Part shown: positions 1 through 6,812 of the stretch, piece by piece | How the letters are laid out: each line of letters opens with the position of its first letter | How positions within the stretch are numbered: position 1 is the stretch's first letter | IMG/VR virus record: IMGVR_UViG_3300032323_000873 | Location: 1 to 21,398 of that record | DNA length: 21,398 bases | DNA from: a virus | Direction: 5' to 3' (one strand) | The notes under the pieces: model-generated | Databases searched by the model: none | The model's input: the letters and a program-made list of their open reading frames with translations, nothing else | Told to the model about the DNA's origin: nothing | Position numbers and translations under genes: made by a program

Positions 1-34
1 GAACCGCTGGCCCGCCTGTGTTTGTGTTGCTCAT
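1..34 (-). CDS. 5' end of an unidentified gene, cut by the window edge
   Basis: Eleven codons are visible (MSNTNTGGPAV), starting at the ATG read leftward from 34. The start overlaps the stop of the preceding micro-gene in an ATGA arrangement, the usual junction in this operon. Too little is present to assign a family. The start is supported mainly by the coupling. Confidence 0.4.
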   Translation of the reverse strand, partial: MSNTNTGGPAV

Positions 35-123
35 TTGATGATCCTCATGAACGCGCCGCATCTGGCGCACTTGTAAATGGGTTGGCCTATGACGGCCTCC
101 CAACGATGCTGGCATTGGGTCAT
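31..123 (-). CDS. 30-aa zinc-ribbon-like micro-protein
   Basis: This short frame encodes 30 residues with a possible metal-binding pattern: C4-x2-H6 near the N-terminus and C19-x2-C22 (YKCARCGAF) near the C-terminus, the spacing of a minimal zinc knuckle or ribbon. The ATG overlaps the stop of the preceding gene (ATGA), and its Shine-Dalgarno GAGGAGG lies in that gene's last codons. Its own stop overlaps the next ATG. Zinc binding is inferred from the Cys/His spacing. Function is unknown; very small Cys2-type proteins are common in phage early operons. The double coupling and good ribosome site are the main reasons to call it a gene. Confidence 0.55.
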   Translation of the reverse strand: MTQCQHRWEAVIGQPIYKCARCGAFMRIIK

Positions 124-215
124 AGCGGTGCCTCCTCGTGGTTGTCAGGGTTAAATTTAGGGATTCGGTTGCCCGTGTCTTTGGGGTTTGGAAATGGTGG
201 GAAAGGCCACGTCAT
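120..215 (-). CDS. 31-aa Pro/Asn-rich hypothetical micro-protein
   Basis: A 31-residue frame (MTWPFPPFPNP at the N-terminus, HEEAPL at the C-terminus) begins one base after the stop of the winged-helix-like gene and ends in an ATGA overlap with the zinc micro-gene. The GGAGG embedded in the last codons of the upstream gene sits a few bases before the ATG and can serve as ribosome site. No domain is recognisable. It could be a true peptide or mainly a coupling leader for the next gene. Confidence 0.4.
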   Translation of the reverse strand: MTWPFPPFPNPKDTGNRIPKFNPDNHEEAPL

Positions 216-216
216 G

Positions 217-783
217 TCAGCCTCCGAAGATTTTACGCAGCTCATCGTACAGCGCACGGGCTTGCTTGATGCTTAAGCTGTTGAGCAAGTTCTCCGCATT
301 CCACGCCGTGTCAAAGGCGGCGATCTGCGGCGCGGCTTCTGCGGGGGCAGGTACGAACGGGGGGCGCGGCTTTGCCACTGTCTTTGGTGCGGGGGTTTGC
401 TCAGCCTTGCTTCGCACTGATTTCAAAGGCTTGTACTCTGATTGCTGCGCGAACAAGAAACCGTTGCGATCCGCAATTTGTCCCTGTTTGATGAACTGCC
501 CAAGCAGTGAAGACGTTGAGCTTTTGCTAAACCCCTGCTCCGTCAGTGTTTGCACAACCTCAGTGCGTTTCTTGCCGGGGTTGTTTAGGACAAAGTCGAA
601 CGTGGCGCGTGTCACGTTGTTGGTCGTGACGAAGAACTGTTTGGGCATGGTTGCCTCCTTGGCTTTGGTGGTGATGGATTCGATAGCGGCTTCGCCGCCT
701 TCGTCGTCCCAATCGGCAGGGAGCTGGGCACGGGGTTGGGCTTTTGCGAGCGCTTGCTCAAACGCGGTCTTGATGTCTGGCAT
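217..783 (-). CDS. Hypothetical protein with winged-helix-like domain
   Basis: 188 aa. Three parts are visible: an acidic N-terminal stretch (1-45); a compact region (about 50-112) whose predicted helices and terminal hairpin (DRNGFLFA) look like a winged helix-turn-helix; and a Pro/Ala-rich linker (130-152) leading to a C-terminal helix (about 163-187, SIKQARALYDELRKIF). DNA binding is inferred from this layout, not from a diagnostic motif. The ATG at 783 has an AAGGAA Shine-Dalgarno in the sequence GGAACATTCATC, which directly follows the stop of the 53-aa upstream gene. An internal Met at residue 46 (648) is a possible alternative start. It may be a regulator, or a structural protein that uses the fold for protein contacts. 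Confidence 0.82.
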   Translation of the reverse strand: MPDIKTAFEQALAKAQPRAQLPADWDDEGGEAAIESITTKAKEATMPKQFFVTTNNVTRATFDFVLNNPGKKRTEVVQTLTEQGFSKSSTSSLLGQFIKQGQIADRNGFLFAQQSEYKPLKSVRSKAEQTPAPKTVAKPRPPFVPAPAEAAPQIAAFDTAWNAENLLNSLSIKQARALYDELRKIFGG

Positions 784-795
784 GATGAATGTTCC

Positions 796-957
796 TTACT
801 TGGTTGCAGGTTGGTTGATGGGTACGGCGAGGAGCCATTTGTTTCCGAGCAGGCGCAGCGAGCGAGCCCACTGGCGCATGTTGTGTCGCTGCACATGGAC
901 TGGTGCCCAGTCGTTGCAGAAGTTTTTACGAGCGAGAGTCAAGAACTTCGTGTTCAT
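796..957 (-). CDS. 53-aa basic hypothetical protein
   Basis: A 53-residue frame beginning MNTKFLTLARKNF. It is rich in Arg, Trp and His (QRHNMRQWARSLRLLGNKW), so it is strongly basic and could bind nucleic acid. Its ATG overlaps the TGA of the preceding 162-aa gene in an ATGA junction. Its TAA is followed directly by the ribosome site of the next gene, so the frame fits the operon exactly. No family recognised. No other plausible frame occupies this interval. Confidence 0.6.
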   Translation of the reverse strand: MNTKFLTLARKNFCNDWAPVHVQRHNMRQWARSLRLLGNKWLLAVPINQPATK

Positions 958-1442
958 AGGTTGTACCTACCTTTCGTGTTGAATCTAGTGTGGCCGGGCT
1001 TGGGTTGCACGATGTTGTGCAACAGCTTGTTGACAGGCCGAAGCCCGTGTTCGACAACGATGTCGATGTCGTTCTTGATGCCGAACAACGTAGTGAACGT
1101 CTCCAGCATTGGGTTGAGTTCCCTGCATGCGAACCACAACGCGTCCTCGAAGTTCGGCTCGTAGTCATACAGTGCAGAGGTGGTCAACACTACGCACGCG
1201 CGGAAGTTCCCGATACGTGCGCTGCTGCCGATCTTGTCAGGATTGAGCCAAGAGCGCTGAGCCAGCTCAACGAAGCCGACAACGCCTATCTTGTCCCTCC
1301 AAGCAGTCAGCTCCGCGATCCGTTTCGTATCAGCAAGAACGAACCGTGCGTACCACGTGTGGTGCGGCACGAACACAGCCGTCCCCGTATAGTCGATCTT
1401 CAAGTCTTCCAACTTAAAAGGAGAATTTGTTGAGGATGTCAT
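954..1442 (-). CDS. Hypothetical protein, 162 aa
   Basis: The frame is open further upstream, but that part lies inside the preceding gene in another frame. The ATG at 1442 (MTSSTNSPFKLEDL) is therefore chosen, giving a 28-29 nt overlap with the upstream stop. The protein is a mixed alpha/beta chain: a segment around residues 20-40 (TAVFVPHHTWYARFVL), a charged helix (DTKRIAELTAWRDKIG), and a C-terminal half with LFGIKNDIDIVVEHGLRPVNKLL. No catalytic motif or family is recognisable. It sits next to the DUF3150-like gene and is probably co-expressed with the AAA+/VWA cassette. It ends in an ATGA overlap with the 53-aa gene. Confidence 0.78.
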   Translation of the reverse strand: MTSSTNSPFKLEDLKIDYTGTAVFVPHHTWYARFVLADTKRIAELTAWRDKIGVVGFVELAQRSWLNPDKIGSSARIGNFRACVVLTTSALYDYEPNFEDALWFACRELNPMLETFTTLFGIKNDIDIVVEHGLRPVNKLLHNIVQPKPGHTRFNTKGRYNL

Positions 1443-2292
1443 CAACGGCTTTCTTGGTATCTTGGCGCAGCGCTTCATCTTTGCGCAGGTCTTTGGGGTC
1501 CACTCCGCACAGCGTCTGCTCAAGGGCTTTGCGTGCGGCTTCGAGGTCCAGATCATTGACCACGTTGAGCGTCTTGGTCAAGTCGCACAGCTCCAAGGCA
1601 CCATCGACAAGGCTGTCGTGGAACCTGCGGGCCTTGGCTTCGCCCTCAACGTAGTCGGTGGTGAGCCGGTCAGACATGCGCTTCAAGTGATCCCCAAGGC
1701 GCTGGCGTACGTCCTGCATGGCGGCATCCACACGCTCCTGTGCAATGCGCTCTAGCTTGGCCTTGATGTCGTCCATCGCAGCGTTGCCCACGTCCACACG
1801 GAAGTCACCCGCCGTAGGCACAGGCAGATAGTTCACACGGAAGGCGAACTTGGTCATGATCTCGTTCTGTGATGGGTAGTCGTTGCGCTGAAACATATCG
1901 CCCAAGGCCATGGCCTGCGCTGTGATGAGCGTGGGGTAGATGTTGACGAACGACTCGACCAGCAACGCAAACTCTTCCTCGAAGCCGTTCATCTTGGTAG
2001 CGAAGCGCTCGAAGTTGGCAGTGGGCAGCAAGCGCAGGCCCGAGTCAGACCACGGCAACGTGTTGTCGTAGACGTATGAGCGAGCACGGCCGATCATCTG
2101 CTGAATGACCTCCAACTCTGTGCGACCTGCAAGCAGGTGCTTGTTGACGCGTGCGGCATCCTTGGCCGCAGCGTTCTTGGATGTGACGATCTCGTCGGTT
2201 GCGCCCCTGTCCAGCTTACGTGCGGTCCACACGCTGGCGTTGAATTCGGTGAGCATGGCGCAGGTGTCGATGTTGTAGCGAGTTGTGTTCAC
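1414..2292 (-). CDS. DUF3150-like protein, partner of the AAA+/VWA cassette
   Basis: 292 aa, mostly helical. The start codon is GTG at 2292, preceded by AAGGAGAACCAACC, the ribosome-site cassette of this operon. Near the N-terminus, NASVWTARKLD resembles the VWxGRKKL-type start of DUF3150 proteins. The middle has LPWSDSGLRLLPTANFERF followed by a helical segment, also as I recall that family. The C-terminal half (about 190-290) is charged and probably coiled-coil. From established knowledge, DUF3150 proteins often sit beside CobS/MoxR-type AAA+ and CobT-like VWA genes on mobile elements; the same trio occurs here. The family assignment is from memory of sequence style and context, so it is moderate. 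Function is unknown. Confidence 0.8.
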   Translation of the reverse strand: MNTTRYNIDTCAMLTEFNASVWTARKLDRGATDEIVTSKNAAAKDAARVNKHLLAGRTELEVIQQMIGRARSYVYDNTLPWSDSGLRLLPTANFERFATKMNGFEEEFALLVESFVNIYPTLITAQAMALGDMFQRNDYPSQNEIMTKFAFRVNYLPVPTAGDFRVDVGNAAMDDIKAKLERIAQERVDAAMQDVRQRLGDHLKRMSDRLTTDYVEGEAKARRFHDSLVDGALELCDLTKTLNVVNDLDLEAARKALEQTLCGVDPKDLRKDEALRQDTKKAVDDILNKFSF

Positions 2293-2304
2293 GGTTGGTT
2301 CTCC

Positions 2305-2535
2305 TTAGTAAATGTTGGATGCGTTGATGAAGTGTTGCTTGACTGCTCTCAGGGCCGTGCGCTCAATGTGGTTGGTGTGTGTGAGCAGCACGTCCGACCC
2401 AATCTCGTGCGCATTCGTCTTGATGTATTGGCGGACGATCTTCTCCACTGCATCGACGACTGCGCGTTGTATTGCCTCGTCGTGATCTGCGAGCAAGACC
2501 GTGTTGGCCAGTGCGGCGGGTATCGGTTGGTTCAT
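2305..2535 (-). CDS. 76-aa helical hypothetical protein
   Basis: A small, mainly helical protein (MNQPIPAALANTVLLADHDE at the start). Its middle, AVVDAVEKIVRQYIKT, is an amphipathic helix. The ATG at 2535 overlaps the stop of the 70-aa gene (ATGA) and is preceded by GGAGAACCAACC. The stop is followed 12 bases later by the GTG of the DUF3150-like gene, so it lies inside the AAA+/VWA operon. No family recognised. Confidence 0.75.
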   Translation of the reverse strand: MNQPIPAALANTVLLADHDEAIQRAVVDAVEKIVRQYIKTNAHEIGSDVLLTHTNHIERTALRAVKQHFINASNIY

Positions 2536-2744
2536 GGTTGGTTCTCCAGTCGGGTTGTCAAAAACAAATCGAGCACACGGGCGGACTGCACGCGTGACTC
2601 GTCGAAGGTCACTTGGGAAAGCTGTACGGCGTACACGACCCTGTCTTCGCGCTTTCTGTCGTGGATGCGTACCTCAACATCTTCACGCAGTGTTGGGCTG
2701 TACTTGTTGCCTACGAGATCGCAGGCCCAATAGAAGCGGCTCAT
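2532..2744 (-). CDS. 70-aa hypothetical protein in AAA+/VWA operon
   Basis: A small protein with MSRFYWACDLVGNKYSP at the N-terminus and strand-like segments (DVEVRIHD, DRVVYAVQL), suggesting a small beta fold. It is coupled by ATGA overlaps on both sides, to the VWA gene upstream and the 76-aa gene downstream. Its last residues LENQP are encoded by the ribosome-binding cassette of the next gene, so the tail may carry no protein function. No family recognised. Confidence 0.75.
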   Translation of the reverse strand: MSRFYWACDLVGNKYSPTLREDVEVRIHDRKREDRVVYAVQLSQVTFDESRVQSARVLDLFLTTRLENQP

Positions 2745-3925
2745 GGCTTGATCCTCAACACCTTGCCTGCGCGTGGCATGAAGTCATCGTTGTCCACTAC
2801 GCCCCAGAGGGTCGGCATGTCGGTCATGCGGTAGTCGGACTCGATGTAGCCATCGGTCAGCATGATGACAGCCTTGGCTTTGATCTTGTGCTCGGCCACG
2901 TAGTCAGCAACACACGACACAACAGTGCCGCCACCGCCCTTGGGTGCAAGCTGCGTGGCAATGTCTTGGTACTGCTCGGGCTTGAACACCTGATCGTTGC
3001 ACACCTGCGTGTCCCACCACAGCATGCGCACGCTGTCTGGCCGTGTGTTCTGCATGATGCGCGCCACCTCACCGAACACAACAGGGTAGGCCCAGTGCAT
3101 GGAGCCTGACGTGTCGCACGCAATGATGATCTCGCCAATGTTCTCGTCGAAGTGCGAAGGCATGATGAAGCCGGACGCAAGCAAGCGCTTGTTGGGTGGG
3201 CAGAAGCGCGAGTTCTCGTCGCCAACGCACACAGAACTGATGAAGTCCTGCAACGCATCGCGCCAGTTGGTCACGCGCTCCTGCGCTGTGCCAAGGATGT
3301 CACGGCCACCCTCTTTATCACCACGCATCTTGCGCACAAGCAACTCGCCTTGGCGGTTGGCATCGTCGACCATCTTGCCCAGCTTCTCGGTCTCCTCGGG
3401 CGTCATAGGGTCACCACCACCACCGCCGCTCATCTGGTGGTCGTCCATGGCCTGCGGCTGTTCGTCGGCATCCTTGAGCAACTCTTGCAGCACCTGCGGG
3501 TACGACATGCCCTTGAACTTCTCGTCGAACAGAACCTTGATCTTGGCCGGGAAGTCCATGAACTTGCGGTCAGGGTCAAGCTCGTCGATCAGGCCGTTGA
3601 CCACGTAGTCCATGGCCGCGTTGTTGATCTGCGGACCGAAGCGCTTGCTGTACCCGATGTACGTGGGCAAGACGCAGTGCTTGAGCGCTACGTGGAAGTT
3701 CTCGTGCAGCACAACGAAGCGCAGCTCCTTGCGTGTCAGGTCACTGATGAACGCTGTGCCGTACAGCTTGTCCTTGCCGTTGGTTGCAGCAGTGGGCATG
3801 TCATCACACACCTCGGACTTGCCCATGCACACGATGCCGGACAGCAGCGCGAACTTGTGGTGGCGCATCACGTCGATGTTGCACGCTTGGATTTTCTGGT
3901 TGGGGGTAAGTTTGTCAAAGCTCAT
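2741..3925 (-). CDS. VWA protein with DUF2201-type metallopeptidase-like domain
   Basis: 394 aa, two domains. The N-terminal part has the zinc-peptidase motif HENFH at residues 74-78 followed by H83, then NNAAMDYVVN (101-110), as in the DUF2201 metallopeptidase-like family. A Gly-rich, Asp-rich linker follows (about 155-185). The C-terminal part is a von Willebrand A-like domain: MIDAS start DTSGSM (271-276), GGGGT (330-334, near the conserved MIDAS threonine) and LTDGY (356-360). Such proteins are known partners of MoxR-like AAA+ ATPases, which here lies two genes upstream. Known: VWA domains bind metal and mediate protein-protein contacts. Inferred: it works with the AAA+ protein as a remodelling pair. 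The ATG at 3925 has the AGGAGAAGCAACC cassette and an ATGA overlap. Confidence 0.92.
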   Translation of the reverse strand: MSFDKLTPNQKIQACNIDVMRHHKFALLSGIVCMGKSEVCDDMPTAATNGKDKLYGTAFISDLTRKELRFVVLHENFHVALKHCVLPTYIGYSKRFGPQINNAAMDYVVNGLIDELDPDRKFMDFPAKIKVLFDEKFKGMSYPQVLQELLKDADEQPQAMDDHQMSGGGGGDPMTPEETEKLGKMVDDANRQGELLVRKMRGDKEGGRDILGTAQERVTNWRDALQDFISSVCVGDENSRFCPPNKRLLASGFIMPSHFDENIGEIIIACDTSGSMHWAYPVVFGEVARIMQNTRPDSVRMLWWDTQVCNDQVFKPEQYQDIATQLAPKGGGGTVVSCVADYVAEHKIKAKAVIMLTDGYIESDYRMTDMPTLWGVVDNDDFMPRAGKVLRIKP

Positions 3926-4281
3926 GGTTGCTTCTCCTGTTGAAGTTGTTTAAGTACCAGTTCTGTCGGATGGTAAAGCTCCGACATCTTTGGCTCGGTG
4001 TAGACCACGACGAAGTCAGACACCCCGAAGTGCATGGCCCACAAGAACGCGACGGTGTCACGTGCTGCGAACAACATGTCCTTTGTGTGCGTGGCCTTGT
4101 CGAAGAACTCACGGTGAACAAGGCGCAGGGCCTTGTCCTTGATGCCGCGCCCTACGTACAGCGAGACAGCCGCCTTGCCCTTTGCTGCGGTCATCCACAC
4201 CTTGGACACGATCACCATCTCGTCGTCAGCGTTACGGCAGAACAGGTTGATGTTCTGCGACTTGTCGTAACGTGTTGTCAT
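3922..4281 (-). CDS. Hypothetical protein, 119 aa; possible paralog of its neighbour
   Basis: Begins MTTRYDKSQNINLF and shows an alternating strand/helix pattern, with VHREFFDKATHTKDMLFAARD in the middle and AFLWAMHFGVSDF near the end. Its layout matches the upstream 103-aa gene: Y-D near the start, an LxHR-x-F-like motif, a T, a helix rich in L/A, then A-x-H-x-G. I infer a tandem duplication, at low identity. It lies between the AAA+ and VWA genes with ATGA overlaps on both sides, so tight co-production is expected. The final residues QEKQP are encoded by the next gene's ribosome-site cassette. Family unknown. Confidence 0.8.
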   Translation of the reverse strand: MTTRYDKSQNINLFCRNADDEMVIVSKVWMTAAKGKAAVSLYVGRGIKDKALRLVHREFFDKATHTKDMLFAARDTVAFLWAMHFGVSDFVVVYTEPKMSELYHPTELVLKQLQQEKQP

Positions 4282-4589
4282 TGCAGCTTGCTCCGCAAGT
4301 AGTACGCCTCGCCGTGCTGCACAGCGAATAGATCACACATGGTTCGCAGCATGCGGTGCTTCTCCACCTTGGGCGTGTCACGCGGCACGAACATGCGGTG
4401 CAGTACAACGCGGTGTGAGCGTTCTAAACGCGCCGTCATCACCGTCACCCAAAAGCCGTACACGGAGAGCATTGCCCATCCCTCCTTGTACGCCGCCTTG
4501 GCTTCGAGGCGCAGCCCTTTCGGGCCACGCACGAGTTCGCTGACGTCTATGTCTGTATTCACGTAGTCGTATTGGCTCATTGCGTTCAT
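4278..4589 (-). CDS. Hypothetical protein, 103 aa; possible paralog of its neighbour
   Basis: Begins MNAMSQYDYVNTDIDVSEL. The core has KEGWAMLSVYGFW, then RVVLHRMFVPRDTP, then a helix ending FAVQHGEAYY. The motif order resembles the next gene downstream. The ATG at 4589 lies three bases after the AAA+ gene's stop; Met-4 (4580) is an alternative, and neither has a strong Shine-Dalgarno, so translation may depend on coupling to the AAA+ gene. Family unknown. Confidence 0.78.
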   Translation of the reverse strand: MNAMSQYDYVNTDIDVSELVRGPKGLRLEAKAAYKEGWAMLSVYGFWVTVMTARLERSHRVVLHRMFVPRDTPKVEKHRMLRTMCDLFAVQHGEAYYLRSKLQ

Positions 4590-4592
4590 GAC

Positions 4593-5717
4593 TTACTTCG
4601 AGCTGAAGAAAATCTTGTGCGATGCCAAGAGCGAACCGAAGTTCGTCAACGACACATAGTTCGCGATGTTAGACGAGTTGGCCACGCTGTTGCAGAAGAT
4701 CGACTGCATCTCTGTGCGCATACGCAGCACGTACTCCACAACCTTGGCCGCATCGTCGCGGTTGTCAACGCGTGAGACGAACTGGAACACCTGCACAAGC
4801 TGAGCAGTAGGGTTGTCGGCCAGCGGCGCAGTCGCAGGGTCTTTGAGCACACGTTCGAGTGAGCAGATGTCACGGCCAAAGCGCACGAATGAAGACAGCG
4901 CCTCAGCAGTCGTGGCACCCAGCGTACCGATCAGCGCAGCCTCCAGCGTGTCATCGTCGAGCACACCGTCACCAGCATCGAGCACGTCACCCGCTGCAAC
5001 CAAGCTGCGCGGCGTAGCGTAGGCCAGTGCCATCGAGCGAGGGTTGAAGATGTAGCCGTTGTCCTTGGACTGATCCTTGCCCTCGTGCTTGCCGCCCTTC
5101 TCGTAGTCGAGGAACGAGTCCATGACCTGAGCGTAGCTGTTGACGAATGCAATCACCGAAGCGTTGACGCCCTTGTCGATGGCCCACTGCACCCACTCGC
5201 CAGCGGTAGGCTTGCGCATCTTGACGAACACGAGACGGTTGCGCAGGTGCGCTTGAATGCTATCGCCAAGACCCTCGACTGCAAGGTTGGTCGCACAGAA
5301 CACCACGCTGCCCTCGGGCATGTGGTAGTTGCCCACGCGGCGCTCATAGATGATCGGAGCCAGCACGTTCTTGATGAACTGCGGAGCCTTGGCGATCTCG
5401 TCGAGGAACACCATGATTGGCTTGGCACCGTTGACGCCCATCTGATTGGTGCGCGACACACCGAAGCGCTCGTTGGGCAGCTCGCGTGAGACACCGTTCT
5501 CGCGGTCGAGGTCAGGCATCCACACAGAACCATCGGAGAGCTGCGTGCAATCGACGGGGTCAACTGCGATGTGGCCAGCGAACTTGGGGTGCTTCTTGAG
5601 CGCGTGGAACAGCGCGGTCTTGCCGATACCGTTCTCGCCCTCGACGATGACGGTACGCTTGTCGCCCACAGCGGCGATGAGGTTGAGGACTTGAGTGAAA
5701 GAAAGCATTTTGTTCAT
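4593..5717 (-). CDS. MoxR/CbbQ-type AAA+ ATPase
   Basis: 374 aa. Visible ATPase motifs: Walker A GENGIGKT (27-34), Walker B IMVFLDE (101-107), a sensor-1 asparagine in FCATN (140-144), and RNR (159-161), which may contain the arginine finger. The region after Walker B (IYERRVGNYHMPEGSVVFCATN) is typical of MoxR-like ATPases, which form hexamers and remodel target proteins together with a VWA partner. That partner is three genes downstream. The C-terminal part (about 200-374) is helical and specific to this protein. The ATG at 5717 has TAGGAG nine bases upstream. A GGGAACA-type dyad 37-53 bases upstream of the start may control the whole cassette. The substrate in a phage setting is unknown. 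Confidence 0.93.
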   Translation of the reverse strand: MNKMLSFTQVLNLIAAVGDKRTVIVEGENGIGKTALFHALKKHPKFAGHIAVDPVDCTQLSDGSVWMPDLDRENGVSRELPNERFGVSRTNQMGVNGAKPIMVFLDEIAKAPQFIKNVLAPIIYERRVGNYHMPEGSVVFCATNLAVEGLGDSIQAHLRNRLVFVKMRKPTAGEWVQWAIDKGVNASVIAFVNSYAQVMDSFLDYEKGGKHEGKDQSKDNGYIFNPRSMALAYATPRSLVAAGDVLDAGDGVLDDDTLEAALIGTLGATTAEALSSFVRFGRDICSLERVLKDPATAPLADNPTAQLVQVFQFVSRVDNRDDAAKVVEYVLRMRTEMQSIFCNSVANSSNIANYVSLTNFGSLLASHKIFFSSK

Positions 5718-5752
5718 GATTGAAAACTCCTAGTGATGAAAGAAAGTGTTTG

Positions 5753-5771
5753 CGGGAACACCGTGTTCCCG
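5753..5771. promoter_or_regulatory. Palindromic operator-like site upstream of the AAA+ gene
   Basis: A perfect 19-base odd palindrome, arms CGGGAACAC and GTGTTCCCG around one C. It lies about 36 bases upstream of the AAA+ start. A near copy stands at 7198-7214; read on the minus strand both follow TAACCAA, so about 25 bases are shared. The core fits the family G[C/G]G[G/A]ACA-N3-TGT[C/T]C[C/G]C. It could be a dimer-binding operator; with a one-base centre it is less likely to act as an RNA hairpin. Confidence 0.6.
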
Positions 5772-5777
5772 GCTTGG

Positions 5778-5843
5778 TTAGATAGTGTATCTCATTTGTC
5801 CATTGTTTGACAACTCCTTTGCAAAAAGATTGATGAATGTTCC
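5778..5843 (-). other. Possible gene scar: ribosome-site copy plus short reading-frame remnant
   Basis: Read leftward, GGAACATTCATC (5832-5843) is identical to the ribosome-site sequence before the gene starting at 783, but no ATG follows. The frame continues for 17 codons (NLFAKELSNNGQMRYTI) to a TAA at 5778-5780. That TAA sits in the same TAACCAA context as the stop of the 226-aa gene beside the 7198 dyad. This fits a gene that lost its start and body by deletion. A three-codon minigene after AAAGGAG is an alternative. Confidence 0.3.
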
Positions 5844-5859
5844 TTCTCTCCCTGACGTG

Positions 5860-6795
5860 TCAGGGGTAGGCCGTGGCTGTGTTGGGGAAGTCCTTCGCGT
5901 CCATGAACGGGGCCAGTTGGATGGCGTCAGACCTGCGCTTGAGGGTGCTGCACTCTCGCTTGGCTATTCTCCACAACGCGTCAGCCAGAACCTTCTCTGT
6001 AACGTGTTCCAGTACGGAGTCGTTGGGGTGCTTGGCCATGGCTTTGGTTGCCTCATAGTCGAACACCTCCTCGGCCAGCCCCATGAACGCATTGATGCGC
6101 CTCTCTTGTGACTCCGGCTTGAGCATGTTGAACAGGTCGGATGTAATCGCCTCCAGTGCTTGGCGTGTGTCGAACCCCACGTTGATGCCTTTGAACGGTT
6201 CGAGCAGGTCGTAGTCGATGCGCATGCGCCCATGGAATTCGGGTATGCGCATGCAGGCCAGCGTAATGAGGTTCTCCATGTTGGCCCGTGCCTGCTTGTG
6301 CGCGGCTCTGTCGTCGGGGCTCATGCGCTTGATGTAGTGTGTGGTGTGTGATGACTTGGCCACGTCGATCAGGCGGCGATCAACAAGCCACAGGTCAGCG
6401 CTGAACGTGGAGCCCTTGTCCGTGATGCTGTCTCGGTTGGCGATAGGCAGCGCAACAAGCCGTCCGTCCGTTGTCATCCGGTTGTTTTGGTGGCGCACAT
6501 TGAGCACGTGGCGCATGAACTGTTTGCTCATGTTGGATGGGTGCCCGGTGTACAGCACACGCCGCCCGTCTGCTGTTGGTTTGTAGTAGCGTGCCATCAC
6601 GGTGCTGTGCAGGATCACATCGTAGTACTCGCCCTCGTTGCGTCGCTCGATGCGGTAGTGGTAGGAACGTGAGTCCTTGAGTGGGCGTTGGTTGTCGGCC
6701 CACTTGCTGCGCGGTTGCTTGGTGTTGTTGAACGTGCTGTGCGCTGCCTCCCATGACTCGATGCTGGGCAGGTTGTGTATGGATGTTGAAAACAT
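5860..6795 (-). CDS. Hypothetical protein, 311 aa
   Basis: The N-terminal third (MFSTSIHNLPSIESW onward) is rich in aromatic and polar residues and strand-like (SYHYRIERRNEGEYYDVILH), so probably beta. The rest is charged and helical (KQARANMENLITLACMR, FMGLAEEVFDYEATKAMAK). No nuclease, polymerase or ATPase motif is seen. The ATG at 6795 follows AAGGAGAAGCAACC, the standard ribosome cassette here. Its TGA (5860-5862) lies inside an inverted repeat, CCCTGAC-GT-GTCAGGG (5850-5865). It is the last gene before the AAA+ cassette. Family not recognised. Confidence 0.85.
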   Translation of the reverse strand: MFSTSIHNLPSIESWEAAHSTFNNTKQPRSKWADNQRPLKDSRSYHYRIERRNEGEYYDVILHSTVMARYYKPTADGRRVLYTGHPSNMSKQFMRHVLNVRHQNNRMTTDGRLVALPIANRDSITDKGSTFSADLWLVDRRLIDVAKSSHTTHYIKRMSPDDRAAHKQARANMENLITLACMRIPEFHGRMRIDYDLLEPFKGINVGFDTRQALEAITSDLFNMLKPESQERRINAFMGLAEEVFDYEATKAMAKHPNDSVLEHVTEKVLADALWRIAKRECSTLKRRSDAIQLAPFMDAKDFPNTATAYP

Positions 6796-6812
6796 GGTTG
6801 CTTCTCCTTGGG

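Noticed and set aside
188-982. Long plus-strand frame across the left-end genes
   Set aside because: It is antisense to the winged-helix-like gene and its neighbours. Composition is Ser/Ala/Cys-rich with no recognisable motif or ribosome site.
3152-3943. Plus-strand frame opposite the VWA gene
   Set aside because: A shadow of the VWA/metallopeptidase gene, whose motifs are clear on the minus strand.
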